Origin: Uruburuella suis
Lineage (GTDB): Bacteria > Pseudomonadota > Gammaproteobacteria > Burkholderiales > Neisseriaceae
Direction of reading: 5' to 3'
DNA length: 64,000 nucleotides
Assembly: GCF_004341385.1 (NCBI RefSeq)
Contig: NZ_SLXE01000003.1
Coordinates: forward strand, 61,956 to 125,955
Part shown: piece after piece, positions 1 through 8,418 of the stretch
How positions within the stretch are numbered: the first letter of the stretch is position 1
How the letters are laid out: every line of letters starts with the position of its first letter
The notes under the pieces: model-generated
Told to the model about the DNA's origin: nothing
Databases searched by the model: none
What the model saw: the letters and a program-made list of their open reading frames with translations, nothing else
Program-made: the position numbers and the translations under genes

Positions 1-714
1 GGTGGCGGATTTGGCGCGGCCTAAGCGGCGGCCGGTGAGATCGTCCACCACATCAAAACGCAGACCGAATTTTTCGGTGTTGTAGATGGTGGCCAGCATC
101 GAAAACACGCCGATGCGGTTGCCGATGAAATTGGGGGTGTCTTTGGCGCGCACCACGCCTTTGCCCAGCGTGCTCACAAGGAAGCGCTCGAGATTGTCGA
201 GGTATTCGGGCGCGGTGGCGGCGGTGGGAATCAGCTCCACCAAGTGCATATAGCGCGGCGGGTTGAAGAAATGCACGCCGCAAAAGCGGTGTTTCAAATC
301 AGCGGGAAATTTTTCGCTCAGGGTTTCTACAGACAAGCCTGAGGTGTTGGTGGCGAAAATGGTGTGTTCGCCCAAATGCGGTGCCACTTTGTTGTAGAGG
401 CTCTCTTTGATGTCGAGGCGCTCGGCCACGGCTTCAATCACCAAATCGCAATCGGCAAGCTCGGCCAAACCGTCGTCGTAGTTGGCAGCGCTGATGTAGC
501 TGATGGCATCTTTGCCGGCCAAGGGGGCGGGCTTTTGTTTTTTCAGCGCGGCAATGGCTTTTTCGACGATGCCGTTTTTCGGGCCTTCTTTGGCAGGCAG
601 GTCAAACAGCACCACCGGCACTTTGGCGTTGGCCAAATGGGCGGCAATCTGTGCACCCATCACGCCGGCGCCGAGCACGGCGGCTTTGCGGATGACGAAG
701 TTTTTTGCGGTCAT
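1..714 (-). CDS. 3-hydroxyacyl-CoA dehydrogenase (C-terminal part outside window)
   Basis: Reading leftward from an ATG at 714, 238 codons stay open to the window edge. The N-terminus has a Rossmann NAD-binding motif (AAVLGAGVMGAQIAAHLAN, residues 11-29). Further on come the IEAVAERLDIK segment, the ATNTSGLSV segment and the HFFNPPRYMHLVELIP segment holding the catalytic His, all typical of L-3-hydroxyacyl-CoA dehydrogenases. It would oxidise 3-hydroxyacyl-CoA to 3-ketoacyl-CoA in beta-oxidation. The hydroxyacyl-CoA dehydrogenase C-terminal domain, and possibly a fused enoyl-CoA hydratase as in FadN/FadB-type proteins, would lie beyond the left edge. fadL, fadE and a TetR gene follow upstream on the same strand, supporting a fatty-acid degradation role. 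Confidence 0.88.
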   Translation of the reverse strand, partial: MTAKNFVIRKAAVLGAGVMGAQIAAHLANAKVPVVLFDLPAKEGPKNGIVEKAIAALKKQKPAPLAGKDAISYISAANYDDGLAELADCDLVIEAVAERLDIKESLYNKVAPHLGEHTIFATNTSGLSVETLSEKFPADLKHRFCGVHFFNPPRYMHLVELIPTAATAPEYLDNLERFLVSTLGKGVVRAKDTPNFIGNRIGVFSMLATIYNTEKFGLRFDVVDDLTGRRLGRAKSAT

Positions 715-743
715 GGTAATCCTCTCTCTTTTGTTGCCTTCGG

Positions 744-786
744 GTTTCAGACGGCCTCTTTATTTTCTAAGGAGGCCGTCTGAAAC
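744..786 (-). terminator. DUS inverted-repeat terminator after fadL
   Basis: Two AG-DUS copies face each other (GTTTCAGACGGCCT...AGGCCGTCTGAAAC) and form a stem with a loop of about 15 nt, directly 3' of the fadL stop. Inverted DUS pairs commonly act as terminators in Neisseria. Confidence 0.7.
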
Positions 787-797
787 TTCAGGTGGGG

Positions 798-2225
798 TTA
801 AAACTTGTAGGTGTATTGCAGGCCGAGAATATTGGCGCTGCTCTTGAAGTTGGCGCTGCCGTTGGTGCGGCTCGATACGCAGGCTTTCGAGCCCGCGCCG
901 GCCTGTGCTGCCCCACACCAGCCGTTTACATTGGCGCTGGCGTTTTGGATAAACAGATGGCTGTAGGCGGCGTTGATGCTGTGCTGCTTGTTGATGTCGT
1001 ATTTCGCGCCAAACGAGAGCCAGATGCGGTTGCTGTCGGGCAAGGTGCTCATGCGGTAGTCGGCGCTTTTCACCGGCGATTGGTCATAGGCCACACCGAA
1101 ACGCAATTGCAAAGGCTCGCTGTATTGGTAAGACGTGCCCACGGCCACTTTATAGGTGTTGCGCCAGTTGGGGTTTAAGATGGTTTCGTTGCTTTGGGTT
1201 TGCCCGCCGGTGGTGGGGTCGGCCACAACTTTGGCGTTGCCGTATTTCAGGTGCGCCTGGTTGAAGCGCGAGTGGCGCGTCCAGGTCACATCGCCGTAAA
1301 CATTCCATTTCGGGTCGATTTTATACATACCGTGCAAAGATAATGATTCGGGGGTGGTGATTTTCACCGAAGCATCTTCTTTTTCGGCATAGCCCGCGCC
1401 GCGGATGGTGGGTGCCAACACCGGATTGGCAAAGCCCGGGCCTACCAAATGCCATTCGGCATCGCCGCTGAGGTTGTGTTCTACTTTGGAGCGGTAGTTC
1501 ACACCCACGCGCGCACGCTCGTTGATGTCCCACATCCAGGCGAGGTTGTAGCCGAAGCCCCAATCATCGCCGTGTACTTTGGCATAGCCGTCAGCCATGC
1601 CGTTGGCACCGGCAAAAGCACCGAAGTTGGCATATTGGCGCAGCTTGGCTTTGGAATTTTGCGCCACCACGCCCAGCGCCACGGAATGCTGCTCGTTCAC
1701 TTTATAGGCCACGGTGGGTTGCAGGGCGATGGTGCGCAGGCTCAATTCGTTGAGGTTGTAGCGCAACACCGAATTTTCATCATATTCGGTGCCCGAGCCG
1801 AAAGGCACATACATGCCGAAGCCCAGCCACACTTTGTCGTTTACCTGATGCGAAATATAGCCGTGCGGCGCAATCACCACATCATCGGTGATTTTGCCGT
1901 CGCGCTCGACATTGGCCGAGCCGTCGGGCGCACGGGTGATTTCGCTGCCGTCGGGGTAATAGGCTTTGCCATCTTTATATTTCACGTTCGGGGCCACGAT
2001 GTTCAGGTTAATCGTGGCTTGTGTGCCCTCCAGCTTGGTGAGGCCGGCGGGGTTGTAAAAGAGGGTGGAAGGGTCGGCGGCTTCGGCGGCCGATGAGTTG
2101 GCCGTGGATTGGCTGCTCACCGATTGCGTGCCGAAGTGGTAGCCGGATGCCCAGGCCGATTGTGCCAAGAGCGCGGCGCTGATGATCAGGGCGCTTTGCT
2201 TGATGCGGGTGGTGTTGATTTTCAT
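798..2225 (-). CDS. fadL: FadL/OmpP1-family outer membrane transporter
   Basis: 475 residues with a signal peptide ending near ...AQSAWA. The mature N-terminus, beginning with Gly-Tyr-His-Phe-Gly-Thr, and the segment AAEAADPSTLFYNPAGLTKL are hallmarks of the OmpP1/FadL/TodX family, whose N-terminus plugs a 14-stranded beta-barrel. The rest is rich in alternating aromatic/hydrophobic strands and ends YTYKF, with a C-terminal Phe typical of outer membrane beta-barrels. It should take up long-chain fatty acids or other hydrophobic compounds. A purine-rich SD (AGAGGAGC) lies just upstream of the ATG and one DUS lies in the 5' leader. It sits between the hydroxyacyl-CoA dehydrogenase and fadE, all on the minus strand. 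Confidence 0.9.
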   Translation of the reverse strand: MKINTTRIKQSALIISAALLAQSAWASGYHFGTQSVSSQSTANSSAAEAADPSTLFYNPAGLTKLEGTQATINLNIVAPNVKYKDGKAYYPDGSEITRAPDGSANVERDGKITDDVVIAPHGYISHQVNDKVWLGFGMYVPFGSGTEYDENSVLRYNLNELSLRTIALQPTVAYKVNEQHSVALGVVAQNSKAKLRQYANFGAFAGANGMADGYAKVHGDDWGFGYNLAWMWDINERARVGVNYRSKVEHNLSGDAEWHLVGPGFANPVLAPTIRGAGYAEKEDASVKITTPESLSLHGMYKIDPKWNVYGDVTWTRHSRFNQAHLKYGNAKVVADPTTGGQTQSNETILNPNWRNTYKVAVGTSYQYSEPLQLRFGVAYDQSPVKSADYRMSTLPDSNRIWLSFGAKYDINKQHSINAAYSHLFIQNASANVNGWCGAAQAGAGSKACVSSRTNGSANFKSSANILGLQYTYKF

Positions 2226-2383
2226 GTTGTTGCTCCTCTAAAGTTTTATAAAAGTTTTCAGACGGCCTGTAATGTGAAGCCGAACTTACTTTATAAAACA
2301 ATTTCTCCGTTTATAGAACGATTACTTTATATAATTTGTTTGTTTTTAACGAATCTCTTGTACTGCAGGTATTTTTCTTGTGG

Positions 2384-2422
2384 CTTTTCAGACGGCCTGT
2401 GGCTTTGCGGCCGTCTGAAAAG
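2384..2422 (-). terminator. DUS hairpin terminator after fadE
   Basis: Inverted DUS pair with a 14-bp perfect stem (CTTTTCAGACGGCC / GGCCGTCTGAAAAG), 33 nt beyond the fadE stop. Confidence 0.7.
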
Positions 2423-2455
2423 TGTTGCTTAATGTTAACACCTTATGCGCAGCGC

Positions 2456-4891
2456 TTAGAAAACGTGGCGTTCGAGCAGTTTTTCATCGTGCTGGCTGAG
2501 CATCATGTCGAAATCATCCACCATAATCACGTTGCGCTTGAGCTGGCGCGCGCGGGTAACTTGGTCAAACTCGGCCTGGCTGATGTCGCCGTTGTCCAGC
2601 GCTTCTTGCAATCGCAGCGCGGGCGAGGGCTGCACGAGCTTGCCTTTGCGAGTAAGGTTGCGCAGCTTTTTCTCCACCGGCTCGGCGGCAATCACGGCGG
2701 CGTGGGCAATGGGCAAGAGGCCGATGGCTTCTTCTTCGTTATCCGGCACAAACATGCCTTTTGAAAGGCGCTCGAGCATGCCTTCGTTTTTCATCATGTC
2801 GTCGGCCACGCGGCTGGCGAGCTTGTCGGCCGGTGCGCTGATGTTGTGGCCCAGCGGCATGGCAAGCACACGCAGCACCCACGCCAAGGGGCGCATCGGC
2901 AGGTTGCGCAGCAGGCCGTCGAGTGCGGTTTGCGCGTCATACAGGGCTTGTTCGACGGCATAGCGCATAATGGCCAAATCTTCTTTGGGGCTGCCTTGGT
3001 TTTCAAAGCGTTTCAACACGGCGCTGGCGATAAAGAGGTTGGACAAAATATCGCCCAAGCGCGCGGAAATCTTCTCTTTAAACTTGAGGCTGCCGCCGAG
3101 GCTGAACATGCTCATGTCGGCCACCAGCGCAAAGTTTGCGGCCAGGCGCGTCATTTGGCGGTAGTAGCGGGCGGTTTCTTTGCTGCCTTGGGGTGCAGCG
3201 GTAAAGGCACCGTTGGTGAGCGAGAGCCAGAAGCTGCGGAAAGCGTTGGTGAAGGCGAAGTGCAGGTGGCCGCCGAATGCTTTTTTGAAGGCTTTGGCAT
3301 CATTGTCCATCGCGGCGCGCATTTCTTTCAGCACAAACGGATGGCAGCGAATCGCGCCCTGGCCGAAGATAATCATGCTGCGGGTAAGGATATTCGCGCC
3401 TTCCACGGTGATGGCCACGGGAATGGCTTGGTAGGCTGCGGCCAGATAGTTGCGCGGGCCCAGCACCACGGCGCGGCCGCCGTGAATATCCATCGCGTCA
3501 TTCAAGGTTTTGCGCATGCGTTCGGTGTTGTGGTATTTCAAAATCGCCGAAATCACGCTGGGTTTTTCGCCGCTGTCGAGCGCGGTGAGCGCCAAATCTT
3601 GGGCGGCTTCCATTTGATAGGTATACATGCCGATGCGCGATAAGGCTTCATCCACGCCTTCAAATTTGCCGATGGGCAGGCCGAATTGGTCGCGGATGCG
3701 GGCATAAAGCGCGGTGGTGTAGCTCGACATTTTGCCGGCAGCCACCGAGTTGGCGGGCAGGGAAATGCAGCGGCCCACCGAGAGGCATTCCACCAACATC
3801 TGCCAGCCTTTGCCGGCATAATCCACGCCGCCGATAATCCAATCGAGCGGGATAAACACATCTTTGCCCCAGGTCGGGCCGTTCATAAACACGCTGCCGC
3901 CCGGGAAATGGCGACGGCCGATTTCCACACCTTCGTGATGGGTGGGAATCAGGGCGCAGGTGATGCCGATGTCTTTTTTATCGCCGAGCAAGCCGTCGGG
4001 GTCGTACATTTTAAATGCCATGCCGAGCACAGTGGCCACGGGCGCGAGGGTAATCCAGCGTTTTTCCCAGGAAATGCGGATGCCGAGCACATCGTTGTGT
4101 TGTTCGCCGGTGGTCGGGTCGGTGTAGCTGCCTTTGCACACCACGCCGAAATCGGGAATGCTGCCTGCATCAGAGCCGGCATGCGGGCTGGTGAGCGCGA
4201 AACAGGGAATTTCCAAGCCTTTGGCCAAGCGCGGCAGATAATAATTTTTCTGCGCTTCGGTGCCGTAGTGTTGCAGCAATTCGCCCGGACCCAATGAGTT
4301 GGGCACCATCACGGTAACGGCGGCGCTGCCGGCGCGGGTGGCCACTTTCATCACCACTTTGGCGTGGGCATAGTTGGAAAACTCAAGGCCGCCGTATTCT
4401 TTTTTGATAATCATGCCCAAGATGCCGCTGTCTTTAATGAATTGCCAGGCTTCGGGCGGCAGATCTTTGGTTTCGTGCAGCATTTTCCAATCGTCGAGCA
4501 TTTTGCACAATTCTTCCACCGGCCCGTCGATAAAGGCTTGCTCTTCGGCGCTCAAGGAAGGCGTGGGGAAAGCTTTGAGCTTGCTGAAATCGGGCTTGCC
4601 GGAAAAAAGCTCGCCATCCCACCACACGGTGCCGGCATTAATCGCATCGGCTTCGGTTTCCGACATGGCCGGGGTGATTTTTTTATAGATGCCGAAAATG
4701 CGGCCGAGGATAAAATCGCGCGCAGGCGGCAGGCAGCAGGCTGCTGCAATAACCAGCACGGGGATATACGCCCACCACGAAGCGCCGCCGAGCGCCAGGC
4801 CGACAACGGCGGCCAGCGAAATCAGCCAGGCGGGGCTGCGGAAGTAGGCGGCAATGCCCACCAAAACAAGCAGCAGGATAAGACTCAGCAT
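2456..4891 (-). CDS. fadE: Acyl-CoA dehydrogenase FadE
   Basis: 811 residues, matching the unusually long bacterial FadE (about 815). Residues 1-60 are hydrophobic membrane segments (MLSLILLLVLVGIAAYF). The acyl-CoA dehydrogenase N-terminal, middle and C-terminal domains follow, with segments such as CFALTSPHAGSDAGSIPDFG, CLSVGRCISLPA and DIHGGRAVVLGPRNYLAAAY. A DUF1974-type C-terminal region of about 280 residues ends the protein. It catalyses the first, FAD-dependent step of fatty acid beta-oxidation; electrons would pass to ETF, and etfBA is at 39.4-41.1 kb in this window. The TetR gene lies 98 bp upstream on the same strand and may be co-transcribed. As I recall, pathogenic Neisseria lack this pathway. 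Confidence 0.95.
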   Translation of the reverse strand: MLSLILLLVLVGIAAYFRSPAWLISLAAVVGLALGGASWWAYIPVLVIAAACCLPPARDFILGRIFGIYKKITPAMSETEADAINAGTVWWDGELFSGKPDFSKLKAFPTPSLSAEEQAFIDGPVEELCKMLDDWKMLHETKDLPPEAWQFIKDSGILGMIIKKEYGGLEFSNYAHAKVVMKVATRAGSAAVTVMVPNSLGPGELLQHYGTEAQKNYYLPRLAKGLEIPCFALTSPHAGSDAGSIPDFGVVCKGSYTDPTTGEQHNDVLGIRISWEKRWITLAPVATVLGMAFKMYDPDGLLGDKKDIGITCALIPTHHEGVEIGRRHFPGGSVFMNGPTWGKDVFIPLDWIIGGVDYAGKGWQMLVECLSVGRCISLPANSVAAGKMSSYTTALYARIRDQFGLPIGKFEGVDEALSRIGMYTYQMEAAQDLALTALDSGEKPSVISAILKYHNTERMRKTLNDAMDIHGGRAVVLGPRNYLAAAYQAIPVAITVEGANILTRSMIIFGQGAIRCHPFVLKEMRAAMDNDAKAFKKAFGGHLHFAFTNAFRSFWLSLTNGAFTAAPQGSKETARYYRQMTRLAANFALVADMSMFSLGGSLKFKEKISARLGDILSNLFIASAVLKRFENQGSPKEDLAIMRYAVEQALYDAQTALDGLLRNLPMRPLAWVLRVLAMPLGHNISAPADKLASRVADDMMKNEGMLERLSKGMFVPDNEEEAIGLLPIAHAAVIAAEPVEKKLRNLTRKGKLVQPSPALRLQEALDNGDISQAEFDQVTRARQLKRNVIMVDDFDMMLSQHDEKLLERHVF

Positions 4892-4989
4892 TTCGGTTCT
4901 CCTTTGGTTTTCTCAACTGAGGTTTCAGACGGCCTTTCGAGCCGTGTTGTGCATTTCATGTTGTTCAAACATGGAATAGGGATAAATCG

Positions 4990-5631
4990 TTAAAGAGGCA
5001 TTTTCAGCCCGGCCACCACAAAGGGGCGCACATGGCGCGCCACCTGGGCGGCGTTTTTGGCATTCACGGTGCTGGCCGGTGCCAGCGCTTTGAGCACATC
5101 GTTGCCGGCAAAGGCGTTAAACAACGTGCTCAAGGCCAAATGCATGCGCCAGCGGCAGGCTTCGGGTGGCAAATCAGGCAGTGCGCGGGCAAAAGCGGCA
5201 TAAAGGCGGTCGGATAATTCGGAAAATTCCAGCGCCAACGCTTCGCGAAAAATTTTGTATTCATCAAGCATGAGCCGCGACACGAGCTTGGCGGTGGTGC
5301 CGGCCTGGCCGTCGGCTGCGTTGACCAAATTCAGGCACGAAGCGATAAAGCTGTCGGTAAGGTGCTCGGGCGTGAGCGCCTGCTGCTGCGATTCGGCCGC
5401 TTGCAGCATGGTGAGCACATCTTCTAAAAAGGGCGCAATGCGGCGGTGGATCACCGCCAGAAAAAGCGCTTCTTTCGAGCCGAAATGGTAATGCGCGGCG
5501 GCCACGTTCACTTGCGCTTCGCGCATAATCTGCCGCAGCGATGAGGCGAAAAAGCCGTGCAGCGCAAAATGGCTTTCGGCGGCGCTCAAAATGCGGGTGA
5601 TGGTTTGGCTGTCGTGCGGGTTTGTGCTCAT
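4990..5631 (-). CDS. TetR-family transcriptional regulator
   Basis: 213 residues with an N-terminal TetR helix-turn-helix (residues about 10-60: ILSAAESHFALHGFFASSLR, then AAAHYHFGSKEALFLAVIHR). The C-terminal part is helical and ligand-binding, resembling the CecR/YbiH-like and fatty-acid-responsive TetR groups. It stands directly upstream of fadE on the same strand. A pair of near-identical palindromes lies just upstream of its start, so it probably represses itself and fadE and responds to an acyl-CoA. The ligand is inference from neighbours. The start ATG at 5631 gives a normal TetR N-terminus; the SD is weak. Confidence 0.88.
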   Translation of the reverse strand: MSTNPHDSQTITRILSAAESHFALHGFFASSLRQIMREAQVNVAAAHYHFGSKEALFLAVIHRRIAPFLEDVLTMLQAAESQQQALTPEHLTDSFIASCLNLVNAADGQAGTTAKLVSRLMLDEYKIFREALALEFSELSDRLYAAFARALPDLPPEACRWRMHLALSTLFNAFAGNDVLKALAPASTVNAKNAAQVARHVRPFVVAGLKMPL

Positions 5632-5651
5632 GCTCTAATTATTCAAAAAAA

Positions 5652-5686
5652 TTGAAACAATCGTTTGAATGAAACATACGTTTGAA
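5652..5686. promoter_or_regulatory. Tandem TetR operator
   Basis: Two adjacent 17-bp units, TGAAACAATCGTTTGAA and TGAAACATACGTTTGAA, each built around AAAC-N4-GTTT and partly palindromic. They lie 21-55 bp upstream of the TetR start codon, where the promoter should be. Probably bound by the adjacent TetR protein. Confidence 0.6.
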
Positions 5687-5834
5687 TTTGATTGATGTCA
5701 ACACTTTATCAAAAAGTATTTTAGAGCTTAGGTTCAGACGGCCGGGAAGAAAAGAGAAGTTCTTTCAACTTCGTTGAATATCAGGCGGTGCGGTTGGGCA
5801 TGATTTTGAATCAGCCGGATTCCAAGCACGGAGA

Positions 5835-5873
5835 TGAATGCGTGCGGCCACAAACCGTTGCCGCACGCATTCA
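5835..5873. repeat. 13-bp perfect stem-loop
   Basis: TGAATGCGTGCGG and its exact reverse complement are separated by 13 nt. It has no T-run on either side. It lies in the 378-bp gap between the TetR gene and the Spy-like gene, which otherwise holds only the operator and a DUS terminator. Function unknown. Confidence 0.5.
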
Positions 5874-5892
5874 GTCAAAACCATTTTGCCGC

Positions 5893-5940
5893 AAACAAAC
5901 AGGCCGTCTGAACATAAAGTTTCAGACGGCCTGTTTGTTT
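5893..5940 (-). terminator. DUS terminator after the Spy-like gene
   Basis: A perfect 20-bp stem (AAACAAACAGGCCGTCTGAA and its complement) with an 8-nt loop, containing inverted AG-DUS, about 70 nt downstream of the minus-strand gene at 6010-6552. Confidence 0.75.
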
Positions 5941-6009
5941 GCCCATAATCGGCTTGGGGTGATACACAATCGCGCTGCGTGTGCATACCCGCCACGCTTA
6001 TCCGGCCAT

Positions 6010-6552
6010 TCAGCGTTGCGGCGCTTGGCGCTCTTGCTGCGGCATTTGGCGCGGTTTGCCCGGGCGATCGCCGCGCTCGGCGCGTTTGTTTTGGCTCTCT
6101 TGCCATTGTTTTTGCTGCGCCGGTGTCAGCACTTGGAAAATCGCATGGCGTTTTTTCAGCTGCTGCATCTCTAAATCGGCATGGCGCTGCTGAGATTGGG
6201 CGCGCGCCTGCTCGCGCTCGGCAATCAGGCGGCGGGCGGCGGCTTCGTCAAACGTTTTGTTGGCAATCAGGCTTTGCTCGGCAGCCCGATGCGCTTGGGC
6301 TTGCGCGCGCATTTGATTGCGCTGGGCTTCGCTCAGCTCGGTTTGAGCGGGGCGGCCTTCCTGCAAAATGGCCTGAATGCGGGTTTTCTGTGTGGCACTC
6401 AAATTGAGCGCCTGCAAATCGCGCGGCAATTCGCCGCGTTTGAATTCGCGCGTTTGCTTGGGTTGCTGCATATTGGCGGCAGAATCGGCGGCAACGGCTG
6501 CACCGGTGATGCCCAACAGGGCGGCTGCAGCAATGGCGGTGATTTTTTTCAT
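6010..6552 (-). CDS. Spy/CpxP-family periplasmic protein
   Basis: The start is placed at the ATG at 6552 because it gives a clean signal peptide (MKKITAIAAAALLGITGAAVA, cleavage after AVA) preceded by an AAGGAAA Shine-Dalgarno; a longer in-frame ORF begins upstream without these. The product is 180 residues. The mature protein is Gln/Arg/Ala-rich and helical, with two LTXXQ-like motifs (LNLSATQKTRIQAIL and FQVLTPAQQKQW), the signature of the Spy/CpxP/LTXXQ family. Such proteins are periplasmic chaperones or metal/envelope-stress sensors. The C-terminal tail is rich in Arg, Pro and Gln. The exact role is not known. Confidence 0.75.
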   Translation of the reverse strand: MKKITAIAAAALLGITGAAVAADSAANMQQPKQTREFKRGELPRDLQALNLSATQKTRIQAILQEGRPAQTELSEAQRNQMRAQAQAHRAAEQSLIANKTFDEAAARRLIAEREQARAQSQQRHADLEMQQLKKRHAIFQVLTPAQQKQWQESQNKRAERGDRPGKPRQMPQQERQAPQR

Positions 6553-6738
6553 TTCGGTTTCCTTGTTTGGTTTGGAGGGAATAACGGCTGCCATCATAGC
6601 CATTTTATGTGTTAAGACGGCCTTTGTTTGGGTAAATCATGTTTGAATTGGCGTTAAACCTGTTTTCACGCAAGAAAGCTTTCAAGGCCGTCTGAAAGCT
6701 TTCGGGCGGCTGCGGCTGCCCGGGCGGGCGAAATCCGC

Positions 6739-6744
6739 TATAAT
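6739..6744 (+). promoter_or_regulatory. -10 box of the purD promoter
   Basis: A perfect TATAAT 37 bp upstream of the purD ATG. No clear -35 is visible in the GC-rich sequence before it. The SD ATAAGGA lies 9 bp before the start codon. Confidence 0.5.
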
Positions 6745-6780
6745 CCCGCTGCAAACCTCTATCTTGATAAGGAATCCGGC

Positions 6781-8052
6781 ATGAAACTACTCGTTATCGG
6801 CAGCGGCGGACGCGAACACGCGCTGGCGTGGAAACTGGCGCAATCGCCCAAAGTATCCGCCGTGTATGTGGCGCCCGGCAACGCGGGCACTGCGCGCGAG
6901 CCCAAGCTGCACAACCTGCCCTTGAGCGCACATGCCGATTTGATGGATTTCTGCCGCCGCGAAGGCATCGCCTTTACCGTGGTCGGCCCCGAAGCGCCGC
7001 TGGCCGCCGGCGTGGTAGACGATTTTCGCGCTGCCGGCCTGCGCATTTTCGGCCCCACGCAATATGCGGCGCAATTGGAAAGCTCGAAAGATTTCGCCAA
7101 AGCCTTTATGGCCAAATACGGCATTCCCACCGCGCACTACCAAACCTTTGAATCGGCCGCGGCCGCGCATGATTATGTGGCAGCCAAAGGCGCGCCGATT
7201 GTGATTAAGGCCGATGGGCTGGCCGCGGGCAAAGGCGTGATTGTGGCGCTCAGCGAAGATGAAGCGCATGCGGCCATCGACGATATGCTCTTGGGCAACA
7301 AAATGGGCAACGCCGGCGCGCGCGTGGTGATTGAAGACTTTTTGCAAGGAGAAGAGGCCAGCTTTATTGTGATGGTAGACGGCGAAAATGTGCTGCCGAT
7401 GGCCACCAGCCAAGACCACAAGCGCCTGCTCGACCAAGATCTGGGGCCCAACACGGGCGGCATGGGTGCCTACAGCCCCGCGCCGGTGGTGACGCCCTCG
7501 GTGTATGAGCGCGCGATGAACGAAATCATTCTGCCCACCGTGCGCGGCATGCAGGCCGAAGGCCACCCTTTCAGCGGCTTTTTATATGCCGGCCTGATGA
7601 TAGACAGCCAAGGCGCGCCTTACACCATCGAATTCAACTGCCGCTTCGGCGACCCCGAAACACAGCCGATTATGAGCCGGCTTGAAAGCGATTTGGCCGA
7701 CTTGCTCGAAGCGGGCATCGCGGGCAAGCTTGACGGCGTAGAAGCCCAATGGCTGCCGCAAACCGCCGTGGGCGTGGTGCTGGCTGCCGCCGGCTATCCC
7801 GACACGCCGCGCAAAGGCGACATCATCAGCGGCTTAGATGAAGCCGACCAAATCGGCAAAGTGTTTCACGCCGGCACCTCGGCCGATGCCGAAGGCCGCA
7901 TCCTCACCAACGGCGGGCGCGTGTTGTGCGTGGTGGGCTTGGGCGACGATGTGGCCGCGGCCAAAGCGCAAGCCTATCAGGCGCTGGGCAAGGTGCATTT
8001 CGACGGCATGCAATACCGGCGCGATATTGCCGACAAGGCGATTAAGGCTTGA
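6781..8052 (+). CDS. purD: Phosphoribosylamine-glycine ligase
   Basis: 423 residues, the usual PurD length. It opens with MKLLVIGSGGREHALAWKL, the conserved GGREHAL motif, followed by VAPGNAGTA and the ATP-grasp segments IVIKADGLAAGKGVIVA and GPNTGGMGAYSPAP. The metal-binding FNCRFGDPETQ segment is also present. It joins glycine to 5-phosphoribosylamine in the second step of de novo purine synthesis, in the cytoplasm. It is monocistronic here, with its own -10 box and a DUS terminator, and it faces the convergent lysS across the inserted prophage. Confidence 0.97.
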   Translation: MKLLVIGSGGREHALAWKLAQSPKVSAVYVAPGNAGTAREPKLHNLPLSAHADLMDFCRREGIAFTVVGPEAPLAAGVVDDFRAAGLRIFGPTQYAAQLESSKDFAKAFMAKYGIPTAHYQTFESAAAAHDYVAAKGAPIVIKADGLAAGKGVIVALSEDEAHAAIDDMLLGNKMGNAGARVVIEDFLQGEEASFIVMVDGENVLPMATSQDHKRLLDQDLGPNTGGMGAYSPAPVVTPSVYERAMNEIILPTVRGMQAEGHPFSGFLYAGLMIDSQGAPYTIEFNCRFGDPETQPIMSRLESDLADLLEAGIAGKLDGVEAQWLPQTAVGVVLAAAGYPDTPRKGDIISGLDEADQIGKVFHAGTSADAEGRILTNGGRVLCVVGLGDDVAAAKAQAYQALGKVHFDGMQYRRDIADKAIKA

Positions 8053-8066
8053 GCCGTTTGGCGCTG

Positions 8067-8098
8067 CTTGTGCAAATCAGTAAAAGGCCGTCTGAAAC
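8067..8098. repeat. Left copy of 32-bp direct repeat flanking the prophage region
   Basis: Identical over 32 bp to 16884-16915. It starts with CTTGTGCAAATCAGTAAA and continues into the AG-DUS arm of the purD terminator. The 18 bp before the DUS are not explained by uptake-sequence repetition. This copy begins 15 bp after the purD stop; the other ends 35 bp before the lysS stop. Confidence 0.85.
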
Positions 8099-8117
8099 CA
8101 AAGTTTCAGACGGCCTT
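8084..8117 (+). terminator. purD terminator (DUS inverted pair)
   Basis: A 15-bp stem AAGGCCGTCTGAAAC / GTTTCAGACGGCCTT with a 4-nt loop, 31 nt downstream of the purD stop. Confidence 0.8.
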
Positions 8118-8174
8118 ATATATTGCACCCCATGAAACAGGGGTCTTGACAAGATTTAAATTATCTTAACGCAT

Positions 8175-8204
8175 CGCCCCTTTAACCAGCCAAGTGAAGG
8201 GGCG
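8175..8204 (+). promoter_or_regulatory. Hairpin enclosing the Shine-Dalgarno of the first phage gene
   Basis: CGCCCCTT (8175-8182) pairs perfectly with AAGGGGCG (8197-8204). The second arm contains the GGGG Shine-Dalgarno that serves the ATG at 8210, so the stem would hide the ribosome-binding site. A TTGACA (-35-like) sits upstream at 8146-8151, with no good -10 partner. Confidence 0.45.
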
Positions 8205-8209
8205 AAATC

Positions 8210-8416
8210 ATGACTAAAGAACAAATCCAATCCATATCTACCGATAACAAAACCGTTATTGTCAACAAAATCAATAAAAAATACGAGCTGACTTTTCGTA
8301 AACAAAACCGTCTGATGTGCACAATTTGGCTGCACCACTATCAGCAAATTGACCCGATTATCACAAAATTTTTAGCAACCGGTGAAGTGGATGCCGGTGG
8401 CGTTTGGATGGTGTAA
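8210..8416 (+). CDS. Small phage protein of unknown function
   Basis: 68 residues, preceded by a strong SD (AAGGGGCGAAATC-ATG). It is Lys/Ile-rich, mixed alpha/beta, with no signal peptide, membrane segment or recognisable motif; the C-terminus is Gly/Val-rich (TGEVDAGGVWMV). It is the first gene of the phage and its stop lies 2 bp before the Rep start. Position suggests an early regulatory or replication-accessory role, but nothing in the sequence proves this. Confidence 0.6.
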   Translation: MTKEQIQSISTDNKTVIVNKINKKYELTFRKQNRLMCTIWLHHYQQIDPIITKFLATGEVDAGGVWMV

Positions 8417-8418
8417 GC

